The notes under the pieces were generated by a model. That model searched no databases, had not been told where the DNA came from, and was given only the letters and a program-made list of their open reading frames with translations. A DNA stretch of 64,000 bases, from NCBI GenBank assembly GCA_025642065.1, contig JAODUP010000045.1, positions 998,501 to 1,062,500 of the forward strand. The letters run 5' to 3'. This stretch comes from Paralvinella palmiformis (Eukaryota; Annelida; Polychaeta; Terebellida; Alvinellidae). Below, piece by piece: positions 11,317 to 24,602 of the stretch. The stretch's first letter is position 1, and the number at the start of each line of letters is the position of its first letter. A program made the translations under genes and the position numbers.

Positions 11317-14300
11317 GTAAGTCTTTTTTTGTGTTGGTTAGCCTACTGCCTAGCCCTAGCCTAGGCTAGGGCTAGGCTACACTCGTCATGTTTTTTTTTC
11401 AGTTATGTGCACCAGTTTAATATAATAATTCACATAGAAGCATATTTGCTTTTTTCAAATGCCACGTTGTTGACCTCTGTTAGTATTATTAGTAATAAAT
11501 AGGGAGAAGTGCCAAGTGGGGAGGTTCGACCAATCGGGGAGAATCGACCACAACAATGATTAAAACCCTATTCCGAGTATTCGACGTAATTTGTTATTAA
11601 TTCCACTTAATAGTTTTAGCCTGGAACATGATATATCGCTGAATAACTGTTTTGTGTTTACTTTGAAACAATTTGCAAAACAATACACCACCAAAAACAG
11701 TTCATGAATTAGCGACTGAAAGTGGTTGTGTCAAAATTCGAACTTTTGTTGCCAGGTATTATTAATATATGTGTGTGTGTGGTCGATCCGGTCCACACTG
11801 TGGTCAAAATTCCCCTCCCGCCATTTGCTTATATAAATAACCTTTCTGATACTGAATAGGTACTTGCGTATAAACATTGAATTTGATGTGATTATGTCGA
11901 TGCGTACATTTATTTAAAGCAAATCTTTGGTAGCCAGTACTTTTTTTCAAATGAAATTCTGAAAGGACTAGATTATATTGTAGCAGGCTGTTTCCCCAAT
12001 GTTAATTTGTCTGGATTTTCTATCCCCCCCCCCCCATAATTGGACTGTCTTCCTCCCCAAAATAATTTTTCATGTCACTGTGACACTTAATGTCAAAGAT
12101 TATTTCAAATGTTTGTGTTTGAACAAATTTGACATGTAAATGCTAGTCATGTCAAATTACTATGCATCAAATTCTGCATTATCCATACACTAATAACACA
12201 TTAGTCAGTGCTGTTAAGACCAAAACTGCTGTTTTTTAAAGATATGTACATCAATAGTAGATTTTAATTGTCTGACAAAGTTTCTTTGTGCAACAAACTG
12301 TACAAGTTCACAAAATATCATACATGTAAGCAGACTTAATGGCCTAACTATACAACATACATTTGTTCTTTTTTTTGCTATAAACCATAAAATGTTAAAA
12401 ATTGAAGAACAAAAATATAGCAACTAAGAACATAAAACTGTATATGTGCTGTATATTGTGGATTGTACTTTGTAGCTACAAGATGTTAATATAGGTTTAC
12501 CATAACGTGATACATTTTTATGTGGTAGCAGAGTATTATGTTAAAAACATATCATTCAAAAACGTTAAATGCTGAAATAGATTTAAATGAGGAGATGCCT
12601 TGTCTTTGATATTTTTCCAGATATCCACTATGTTGTCAAAATTTACTGAGCTTAACTCCAGGCCTTGAATGGCTTGCAGCAATGCAACACATCTGGTTCC
12701 AATCTATAGCAGAGACATGTCTTGACCTGCTTTATTCCTGGGAATGAACACATGCAATAATAATATAACATTTGTTTGTGTGTTACTGTCTGTGTATTAA
12801 AAGTTAAAGTTAAAAGTCACACCTTCGTTCAACGTTGTCATAGCTGTCCTTATTTTTTTCTGATGAAGAAAAGCTTACTACTATACTAGCAGTACATTTC
12901 TTGTTTAATGCATCAAGTTGAATTTATCAATAAATTGGAGCTTTTTGTCTTTACTAATAGTAGGTACTCCAAAGTGATTTTGTATTGTAAAATTGCTGTT
13001 TCTGCTCATCATTATCTGGAAAGACCTTGATTAACTGATTACTATGATACTAAATTTATTGTGATCGGTTGGTTATAAGAGAAGCTATGATTTTTTAAAG
13101 ATTGAATTTTTTGCCAATTTACGTCCCAGTTTGTAATTGCACGAAATGTGGATTTTGAGTGCACATAGCTCCAGGAATAAATCTTGGAAAGCTAAACAAC
13201 TGATGTGATGGTGATCTTTATACATCAGGCACTGCAGAGGAATTTTTTGAAGAGTCTGCTAAGAATAGATTTTCTAACAAAATTGGATCAAAATTCACCA
13301 AATCATGCATTTTGGTGTAATTTTTTCAGCGGGACAAAATTAATTCTATAAAAATTCATAACTTGTCTCGTATCTTACCTACATGCATGAACCATATATA
13401 AAAATTATCACAATAAAAAGCTCTGTTAAACTGAGCTACTGAACAAATAAAAAAGTAAAGAAAAAAATTCCCTGTGGGGGGAATATCTTAACACTATTTA
13501 TGACCGACGCTTGATTGATTCATAACCCAAAGCGATGTCCTCTATATTGGCCACCTCCCAAACTCGGCCATCATTACTGACTGGTGTTACTTCGAAGTCC
13601 CACTGGTACACATAAAAAGGCAGAGGTTTCTGCCACATCCTCTGACCTAGGCCACCTGTAATAATCTTTACGGCCCTTTGTTGGCTCAAGATACTTCACA
13701 ACTGCGGACTGGCCATCTGTTTTTTTTCAATATAAAACTGGTCATCATAGAAGACAGCCACCCACTGGCCCTGTAACAGTATCCTGGAGAGTTTGACTGT
13801 CCTGGTGCAAAGACGTAGAGCATTGAAGCAGAAGGTCTTTTTCCTGTTGTAACTTGTTATTGACAATCTGTTTGTCAGATGGCAGTAAAAGTTGACCGGT
13901 ACTTGAAGGTGAGGATCTTGCAGCCGATAACCTAGAGCAGAGAAATGCAGTAACTCTGTTAGGAGCTCTACTTCTGTGACGGTTTAGGGTCCTATATTCA
14001 TCAATGACCTTCTTGATGGACCTTTCAGTGTCACTGTCGTTTTCTCCACTGGAGAGGAGCTGCACCCATTTCACAGTAAACTTCAGTCCAAGTTTTTCTC
14101 TGCTCCTGAAGTTCTCCAGGTCAAATGATAAGTTGGTTAGTACATTCAAATCCTTCTGGTGATTTAACACCATTCATCATCATCATCTTCTGGTGATTTA
14201 ACAGCCCTGGTGTCTGCAAGAAGGTTTCCCCGCTTCAGACCGAGTGTGGAAAGCACATCAGATACAAAGTCAAGGTCACGCTCTTCCTGTACAGAGGTCT

Positions 14301-17300
14301 TTAAATCACCGCCACCTTTCTGAAGAGCTTTGAACTGTGTCTCTGTCCTGTCAATCACCCCACTAATGCGCTGAGCAGGAAAACTGATGTTGGGAAACAA
14401 TCTTGCAAACCTCCCATTTACTGCAGTAGATGTCTTTCCACTTTCATCTTGCAATCGGCGTAACTGGAGTAGTATCCTGTTTGTAAGTGGAAGACCAGTG
14501 GGAGGTTTTGGTCGATTGCCTCTACCTGATACAGTAAAACATTTCACAAGTTGTGAGTACACATCATCTGAAATTAACGACAAAAAGTAGATAAATATGT
14601 GTTTGTCAATGTGGTGAGAACTGTACCCTGCAAAACTATAAAATAAATAAAAGTCAAACTGGTGAGGAAAGACCAGAGGGAAAAGTGATTATGTTCCATT
14701 GACATTTTTTATTTTATTTATGTAAAGTATTAGGTTCATTTCAGTATTAGGTCTATAAGTACAACAGAGTACACTGACTCTGCTAAGCATAAGAACAGAC
14801 AGAAACCCACTGGCGAAATACATCGTCTGTAACCTTGGCTCACCGGCTTAAAAAACCGAGTCCGCCAGAGGTCACGGGACCTTACAAAACTTCAAATTTA
14901 AACAAAATAACACATCTGACAACTATAGATGCTATATTAATCTATTCCTGAAAGTATCCCCTTGTGGAAAATCAACAACATCTTGCCTGACGTAAATTGA
15001 GCAACTTTATTCGAAAGGTGATCATCGATGCGACCAAACTTCTTAATTTAACTAGGCATATGAAACGCTAAACATGACAATTCTCAATAATTATGCACTG
15101 TCACACAAACAAATCACAATAAATCGATGTAAAATAGATTCAACTTACCACATAATAGTTCTGAAGCCGATACATCAACTGAGTTCGTTACATTGGTCGG
15201 TGAATTGGATTGATTTTTTTCGCACACATCAACATTTGCAGTAGCCATTTTGAAAGATGCGCGTCAACATACGGAGCTACACAAGCTTTGGGTTTTAACC
15301 TTGGGTTCGGTGGGAAATCATAGAATGAACTTGAAATTTTACAATAATAATGAAAAATACATAATTAAAATGTGTAGCAACTGGAGTAGTTTTTAGTGGT
15401 CTGTAACCGGGAAAATTTTGCACTTAAAAAACATAAACAGCTTTCATTGGATTTTTTTATAACTTTTGCCTCTACCCATTTCATACGAAACTAAAGAGTA
15501 GTCTTAGCTCTATCTAATTAGCATACTATATTTAGTGTGTGGGGGTCTCACGTCGAACCCAAAGCAAAATAGAAGAGGTGGTGTCTGGCTAAAAACCTGC
15601 GCAAAGCGCTTGGCTGCTGTGTCCGGTCAAATTATAGTGCTTCGTTTAAATAAGTATCACCAATCAATCAAGTAACCAATGTTGATAAAAAAATGATAGA
15701 CATAAAGACAAAAGCCACAAGTCTATTGTGGTGTATTTTTTTATTTGATACATGTCATAGTAACTAAGAACCACAAGTTTAAAAGTAGGCCAAATCGGGA
15801 TCACTCAAAGGCCTCTTAACATGGGTTTGGAGTAATAGTGCATGTCTCCAGGTTAGTAATACTAACCTGGAGACATGCACTATTATATATGTATATAATG
15901 TTGAGAACTCAATTATATCTTAAGATCTACATAAAAAAATGAAAGTTTCAAGAACAGTTTATGCAGATTATAAAAGGTAGTCACTCTAAACAAATATAAA
16001 CTATGACTAGGTAAAGCTATTACAGTGATCACACAGAAACCAAGTGGCTTCATCCCGGGTTTCTTGGCTAGGTAGTTATTTGAATACTTTTTGTGATATC
16101 CACAGGAAAGCTACAACATGACATTTATGTGAAATGCTGTTACTCTAACAGTGCAACTGAAGAGACATATTTAGTAAAATTATTTGAATTTGACCTTGTA
16201 TGCATTTTGTATTTGTGTACAGCTTGGGGGTGCCTCTGTGGTCTAGCAGTAGCGTGTTGGACCACAGATCACTACCACCCATGTTCGAATCTCGGTGTGG
16301 GCATAAGGTTGTTTCATCTTAACTTCATTACCTTTGGAGGTCGCTTGGCCCATTTAGCCTGCCATGTGCACAAAAGTGGCCATAAAACACCAATCATCAT
16401 CTTCTGTACAGCTTGGGGGATATGGCATGGAAGTTTTGGGGATTTTTTTAACTGGACCCATGTTTAGAGATTTAGCAGTGTCACTGTTGTACTGTTATTT
16501 GTATAATTGTTGGAAAGTCTATATTATAACTATAATAATTTTGACATGTATGTCATTGATTGATCTTCATTTTGTACTTTATTTATTTTCAGATGGCGAT
16601 AGCTTAACTGTGATGTCTGATTCTGTAAACACCAGCAGCAAGACAAAACTGTGCCCTCTGTGTAAAGCAACAGGAAAGACAAACAAGCTTAGATTATATC
16701 AGATCAATTTAACAGAAGCAGTGCTTCTGTGTACTGGGGAAAAGGTGAGTACTTGTTATAATAGTAATGTAAGGAAAAGGTCCCCACACCACAGAGGTAG
16801 TGTTAATGTCAATCCAAAACTCAGCCATGTATAGTTATTTTCTCTACATTCAGTTTTCACACCAGATTTTTATATATTCTGTTTTTCAACTTCAATCTCT
16901 ACTCTAAATTTTATTACTAGAATGCATGTAATATCTTGAGCATAATCAAAATGTAATAACTTTCTAATCATTCTGCGATGTTGATCTCTGGATTCATTAA
17001 AGTTTTTAAACATACAATCTTGTCATTCTAACTTCAGTAAACTTGCTAAAATGAGACAAAATTTGCATTCCTGGTTTGCTTCTGACTGAACTTAATGTAT
17101 GTTTATAGTAGAGTTTCATACAAGAATGCACTTATAGTTGGTCAATGAACTATGGACTACAATCACTGCATTATAGCAGAGCCACACAGTGTGTATGTGT
17201 TTTTTTTATATATGAGAGCTGGTTCAATACTTTAATCAATACTTGGTTGCATTGAAAGATGCATCTTGATACATAGCAGTATTATGATACTTTGAGGTAT

Positions 17301-20230
17301 TGAAAGCCTCTTTTTGATTCTCATTCAATAGCTGGTCTGTCTTTTTATAGTTGGTAGAGTTTTCTCATATTAACTAATCTTCAGTACAACTAGCATATAT
17401 TTCTTTCAGGGTATTAAGAATGTTTCCTGGACCATCGATACTGAGCTTACGTAGAGTGAAAATAAAACTAATAGTGCTTAACAGTCATATTTGATAGTAT
17501 AAGATAGAGCAGAAGCAACAAGCGGCCCATAGTGGTAATAGTTCCATGCTATTATATGCCTTCAGTGCTGGGATGAGGCCTAGTAATGATTAACTTGGCC
17601 ATAGAGGGACAAAGTTCCCATGCTCTACTATGTTGTTGCTTAGGTGGAAATATTAAATATAACAATATTCCATTTATTTGAATAAATGTTGCATATATGA
17701 TAATGTCACTCAATTATAAGACTGTTGCTCTTATGAAAACTACAAATAGTCCAACTTTAAGGACTGGCAGGTCTGTTGTAATACACCTCGCTTTATATTT
17801 GGTCGCCTTGAGGTTTTATTTTGTTAACTTTTTATATTCATTATGTTTGTTGCATTCAAGTGTCTAGATTGTAGAAGAAAAACAGTACTGGTACATTTGG
17901 TCTTGATAGCCCATGTTAGTTATAATTTAAATATAAGTGGGTGGATCAGACAGTGAGGAGGAGGCCGTACCATAAAAATGTCAGTAATCAAGCACACATT
18001 GAATAAATATGATATGCTTTTCCCCACATATCTTTTATTTATTACTTATAAGTCTTGTATACTTTATCCTGGAAAATGATAATTTTGTGTTGGAAATATC
18101 CTGGAAAATAATATTTCATTGGGTGTGGGAACCCTAAATAAAGATAGTCAATACTAGTTTTAATTGTTTTATGTTATATTACAGTGTACTTATCCAATGG
18201 GCATTGAACCATCACAGAATATCATCTTCTTGAGAGATGCTGCTTCTGCAACATTCAGCAAGAAGCTGAAGGTGCAGGCTTCTCCATTTTGCTTTGAAAA
18301 ACAGTTAAAATCAGGAAAGGGACAGACTCCACATTGTGTAGCATCGAAGCTATCTGAAAATCTAAAATCATCACCTTCCATGAAAGGGTCATATTCTACA
18401 ACTGACAAGTCTATATCAGGTGGATTAATGTTATCCAAACATTTGACAGATGTGAAAAAATACAGATATCTTGCTAAAACCAACAGAAAAAATGACAGAT
18501 TCAAGTCATACGTGGCTGAAGTCAAGAATTTGCATGAAGGCTCATCAGATACCACTACAGGTATTTCAGATCATATCAAGATGTCAGACCATGAATTATC
18601 AGTCAAGAATGGCTGTATGTATCCACAATGGTATCATCAAGGGCTGTACTGTTGGCTTACTGCTCTACTGAACCTTCTGGTTCACAGCAGACAGCTACAG
18701 CGGAGAACACAGTTGAATCACACAAAGTCTGATCTGCTTAGGCTTATAAATAAATATAATCTAGTTCAGAAATTGTGCAAGCAAGCCATTAGTAAGTCCA
18801 GTCAACAGAAGCAGTCGATGTTTGACAGAGCTGAACAGATCCTTGAAGAAGAAACATCACATCTAATCCAGGACAAAGCAGCGTACATAGATAAGAAAAA
18901 AGTTCAGACAGTCAGTGGTTTAAAATCATTACTAGACTGTGAACCATCACATTTACGGAAGACATGGATGATTAAGGGTTCAGTATCTACCTTTTGTCAC
19001 CAGTGCTACAGACAAAACAACAATAGGTAAGTGCATGTTTTTTTAATAATATTTGGGCCTTGATTATGTATAAAACTACACCAATTAACAGATGTCTGCT
19101 TTCTTTTCATATAATTATTTTGCCAGGTCCACAAATAAACTATTGATATTTTACCTAAGCAAAAAGCACATAATAATAATTTAGGATGAGTCGTATAGTG
19201 AAATTACAAAGTGGCAAGCCAATTGATGGCTGGCAGAGATTAGTTTTAATTTATTACGTGGACTGATACTTTCTAAGTGAATGCATATTATAAAGTGCAC
19301 AATATGCAGAATTAATTTATGAATACTAATAATGCTAGTTGAGGCTGGAATCAAATTTTTAACATAACTAGTTCTACTTCAATGAGTGAAATGTAAATGC
19401 TCAGTAACTAATTTGGTTCCCCATGGAGCCTAATTCTAAATAAATTTAGTACAGTATTGTGACATGACCAGGATTATAACTGCACACTCATATACTATGA
19501 ACATTATACCACAACTGATTCAGCCAAAGAAAGACCAATTATTTGTGATATGTTCATATGAATAATAAAAAATTAATTGAAAACGTGTACCATACATTGA
19601 AATCTATTTAAATACAATTCTTTTGGTGAAATACATATATTTGTAAATATATTTAAATATACATACTTTAGGAATTATTTCAAATGAAGAGAACAAATAC
19701 ATGTACTTGAAATAGGGTTATCTGACATTATGCTGGTTGACAGAAACTGAGGGGATGTTTTACCGTGACATAGAGTTGCTTAAAGGATGTAGCCTTGGTA
19801 GAAGCTGATATTTGTGCAGGGCAATGCTTGCACTTAGCCTTGAAATTGCCAACAACAATCTCTGGTACTTCAAAAAACCTGAAAAGCTTAGGCTGGGCTT
19901 TTCCAGGCATTTTTGACGTAGTTAAATTCTCTGAATATAATTCCCAAATGTTTTATAAGCACAGCAAGCTGTAGCAATGTCAGGGTGTATCACCTGGAAT
20001 AAGGAATCTATGAATTAATGATTATATTCTGGAAAGTTGGTCCTTCTATAGGAATTATTAGATCTACTCATTGGATTTACTCACAAGATATTTAATATTA
20101 TCCCTTGATCTCTTCTAATTATACTACACAATTGTGGATCATCTCCCTTTAATTGATCAGAAGTCATTACACCAAAGAGATCATTAATTGCAATTCATTA
20201 TGATTACAGAGAGAAGACAATTCCTTTATT

Positions 20231-20262
<32 letters not shown>

Positions 20263-23200
20263 ATGTTGACAAAATATTCAGATCAAAACATGAAATACTT
20301 TTTGAAAAGTCTTTTAGTGTATTTAATTTTAAACATGTCTTTGAAAAATCCAATACTTTATGAAAGTATTTAAGAACAAATAGTTATTTTATATAAAGCT
20401 CAATTACTTGAAAAAATGTATTTAAATACTTTCAAATAGAAATGTATTTGACCTGTCAGTGTCATAGACTGCTTTTTAAATGCTCACTTAAAGCAGATTT
20501 TGAACTTTATATCATTTGCAGTATTCATATGATTATTTAATTAGTCAAGTTTTTTAAATGTATCAAAACAGATTATGGCAGTTATATCTATACATGTATA
20601 TCATTGTGCTGATTGAAGAAGTGGGTCTATTTAATTTAACAGGCATTTATATTAATTTATTGTCAATTTTAAAATATGGATTTCTTGGCATGTTTGATTG
20701 GTAATTATCTATAATTGTTATGAACCTCTGATGTTTTTATTTTTGACAACGTATGATAATAAGTGTTTTTTTCTTGTTTACAGCATTGAGATGCCAATAT
20801 TGATGCTGTCCAAGCTTCAGAAAGATTTCACGATGTCAGATATTGAAGAAGCCCAGCAGCTTTGTGATAATTGTTCATCCCACTCAGCCAGCATCCGAAC
20901 CACCATAAATCAGTCAGTAGCTTATTATTTACCTCAGTTATTATTTATGTGCGCATTTCAGTATTAAATTTTTCAGACATTACTAGAATAAGAGGCCATG
21001 CTCCTATAGTGCAGTTGGTATTGCACTGTATTGGAGCCGATAAAGGTTTGAATCCCAGTTTTATCTGTGTCATTCCTCTAGGCAGTCACTCCTCAACAAT
21101 TTGTCAGAAGTATGATTATTTCTGCAACTAAAGAAAGCACCCAGTTTTATAAAATTATAATTAACTTGATAGAATCTGTACATTTTATTAAAGCAAAGAT
21201 TTAAATCAGATATGTATTAGTGTCTAGGAACATTTTCATGATGCTGTTGATCTCAACATTTAATAATAAGATGATCTCACTGGTTGATTTCTTTCACAGA
21301 TTGGAGGAAAGATATAATTATTATTACTACTGGGGGGGGGAGGGGGGTGTTGTATGTGTCAGTCAGTTAGTCAGTCAGTCATCATCACTAGCTTGGTTAG
21401 ATGTAGCAGAAGATATATTATGATTTCATAATTATTATTATTTTGAACAATAAATAGCCTATGCCATGGAAACATTTTCAATGGATTTATTGTGGAAAAT
21501 CACTGAAACTTTAATATGTTCAATCCAAATAATTAATAGAAAAGCACCCCCCATCATTTATCTACTTTCACAGTATACTGGCCCATCCTATAGTGGCACC
21601 ATTATCATTTTGTTAGCATTTGTTATGAATGGTTGCCAATTTCAGTTTTTTCTTTCTTTTGGGAAACCAGTATTTGTTCAGTATTAGTCTGTAGCATTTG
21701 TGATTTAAATATGAGTAGAATAATTAAATGGAGATTCAATCTGCCAGATATCTAAGAATAACTTCTTATTTTCAGTTATCCTCTGGTCTTGTTTGTTCAC
21801 TGCATGCATGGAATACAAGGCAGTTCAGTAACAGGTTATGACTTTAACACAGCAAATGGTGCCCTCTACAGGCTAAAAGGCATCATTCAACACGGGAAGG
21901 AAACAGGTCGATATGTGACATGGATCAGAGATATGAAGAGTAAGTGTCCACTAAGTATAAATAATCTAACTCATAATTGTAGACGATTATTATTTTTAAT
22001 CTTTTTAAATCTAGCTTTTCTGAGCTGTGGCAGCTTTTTAAGTGAGTCAACTTGGTAAATTTATTTTTCACCATATTTATGATCTGTGGAATAGTTTTTT
22101 TTATTAAATGCTGTAAGCACAGTGGGCTGTTATTTCTTAGTAGAAAATTACAACACAGGTCTACGATTGAAAATAAATTATCTGTGCTTAAACCTAGAGA
22201 TAAATGGTGAGTATTCTCTCATTCAGGCTTAAAATATATAGTGTGTCTTGCTGCTAGCTGGACAGCTCAGTTTTGTTGCATCATGGTGTCATAAGAATGG
22301 AATTGATTCTTTTCCCATCTATGTATACTGTTTAAGAGTATTCATTGTCTAGTTGTGTCTCTTTCAGATTTGGAGCTAGTTCTTTTTATAGGTCAGCCCC
22401 CACATCAGGGAAAAGGCACAAATTAATTGTGTTTATCCACACTTTGGCCTGATCCAGCATACTTAGCAGGATTTTGGGCTTTAGTCCATACAATGCTTCT
22501 TGCACCAGGGTACTGAGCACTGCTGCAAAGTGTCACAAAGAGAGCACGTTTCTATGATATACTGTTCATTCAAAATTCATGTGCATAGCTGTGGTATTAA
22601 TGAGATTGTTTTGTGTTAAGTCATATATTTGGGTACTGGTATAGTTTTGCTCAGTACCTGGTTACATTATAGCTGCTGCAAAGCGTCAAGAACCATAGCA
22701 TTATTATTGTTATTATTATTATTATTATTACTTTTTCCCCTAGTTTCTTTATTTCTTCACAGCTTGTATAAATACACTAAACAGTGGATTAGCTACATAA
22801 TCACCTATATGGCGGATAGCTATTCTGCTTCAGTAACTGGTTTATTATCACTTAAGTTGGTAGAATGTGACTACCCTGATAATATCAGTTGGGATTGAAT
22901 TCTTTTGAGAAGCTAAATTCTGCATATAAGTGATGGCTTCGTGATAGAGCTTATAACGCAGACACAGCTGGGATTCAGAATTTAGATCTGTGTAGGAAAC
23001 CAGGTGATAACAGTCTGTAGTTCATGGGATAAGTTTGAGATAAGTTCACAGATTATTCAGTAACTGCCTGGTCTATTGGTAATAACTGTGTGAAGAAAAA
23101 ATCTGTGACCCCCCCTCCCATAAAATATCCTAAATGGTCAGTTTAGGGTATACTTATTTATATCCAAGTAACCACAGGTTGTAAAAGTTCACTCATTGTA

Positions 23201-24569
23201 TTGACCCAGTGCGGGTTAATGTATGGATAAGCAAAGAAACCTATTTTGTGAGTCTTTTCAAGGGCACAAAAGATTTGGTCTGAAATGATGTTACAAAAAA
23301 TTCTGAAATAGTAACAAAGGCAATTAAAATTAAATTCCACACATTAAAAACAACTTTTTTCTCTGAAATGATAATAAGTTGAACCCAAAATGGAGTTGGA
23401 CAACTTGAATTTCATGACGCACTATCTGACATGTGAAGTAGCCGTTTATCAGTATGGCTCATTGTAATATTCTTTATACAGAGAACCAGAGGAACAACCA
23501 TTCAAAATTAAATTTGTCCTAACAATTTTACTAGAAGAAAATAATCTTTTGAAATAGTAAATTGTGGGATGTCTTGAATATAATATGTATGTGTCCATAC
23601 ACACATATTCCTACATTGATTCATCCTTCATGCTGACGGGAAAACTAGTCATTATTAATTAAGTTATCCCTGCTTTTAATATTTATCCAGAAGGGACTGA
23701 TGAGCTATGGAACATAATGAAGCAGCATGGATGACATTATTATAAAGGTACAAAGATTGTATGCTGTTGTTTTGTTTGTGTCACTGAATTGTGTCAAATA
23801 TTGCCCAGTAACTATTTGATTTTAGTTTGTTTGATAAATACATGGTGACGCTAAATGAATCACAATGGTTGACTCATATGTGAGTGATTGGCTGGATGTG
23901 ATGTATTATTGTGAATAATTCACATCAAAACGGCATATTCTCCAAAGGAGGACACCTATAGTTGAAGTGAATGTACACCTCCAGTTTTATAGATTAGTTT
24001 CCAGTTTTAGTTGTGGTTGTGGAATATTTCATCCTTCAATATGCCTATAAATAATTAAATATGATTAACTGATGACTGTTTTTGAAGTAATATTTTTAAG
24101 CCAATTGACTAGCACAGTCACTGACGTTTGTATTATGGCCAAGGGAAGTAAAACAAAGCTCTCCATCAATTGCTAGGTGGGATTTTAAAAGATAGGCACT
24201 TATTGATATTGTGTCGGATATGGTTCATAGTGCTTATTTACAAATTTTCCTCACTGTAATTTGATTCTGCATAAACATATGTGCTAGTTCAACATATGGA
24301 GACTTATGAAAGATGTCAGTGAATTTTTTTTGTATCAAGTGCTTTCAAACATATTGTGCTTTATTTGTAAATGGGAGAATAATTCAAGATTACTGGCCAG
24401 GTTATTAACTGCAAAACATATTTTTTGTGGATATTTGAATCAGTGATCAGCACTGTCAGATATTTCAATATAAACCACCAGTAATATTGAAAGTTCCAAC
24501 ATCAGCTCAAAATGGAGAATTTTGGCTTAAAATGATATAACTGATAGATTAGTTATATTTGTATAGAGG

Positions 24570-24602
<33 letters not shown>

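Noticed and set aside
18190..18555. 121-codon minus-strand frame
   Set aside because: It lies wholly opposite USPL1 exon 3, whose sense frame carries the conserved Cys box.
22920..23010. tRNA-like sequence in USPL1 intron 5
   Set aside because: A-box-like match only; the B box is too degenerate.
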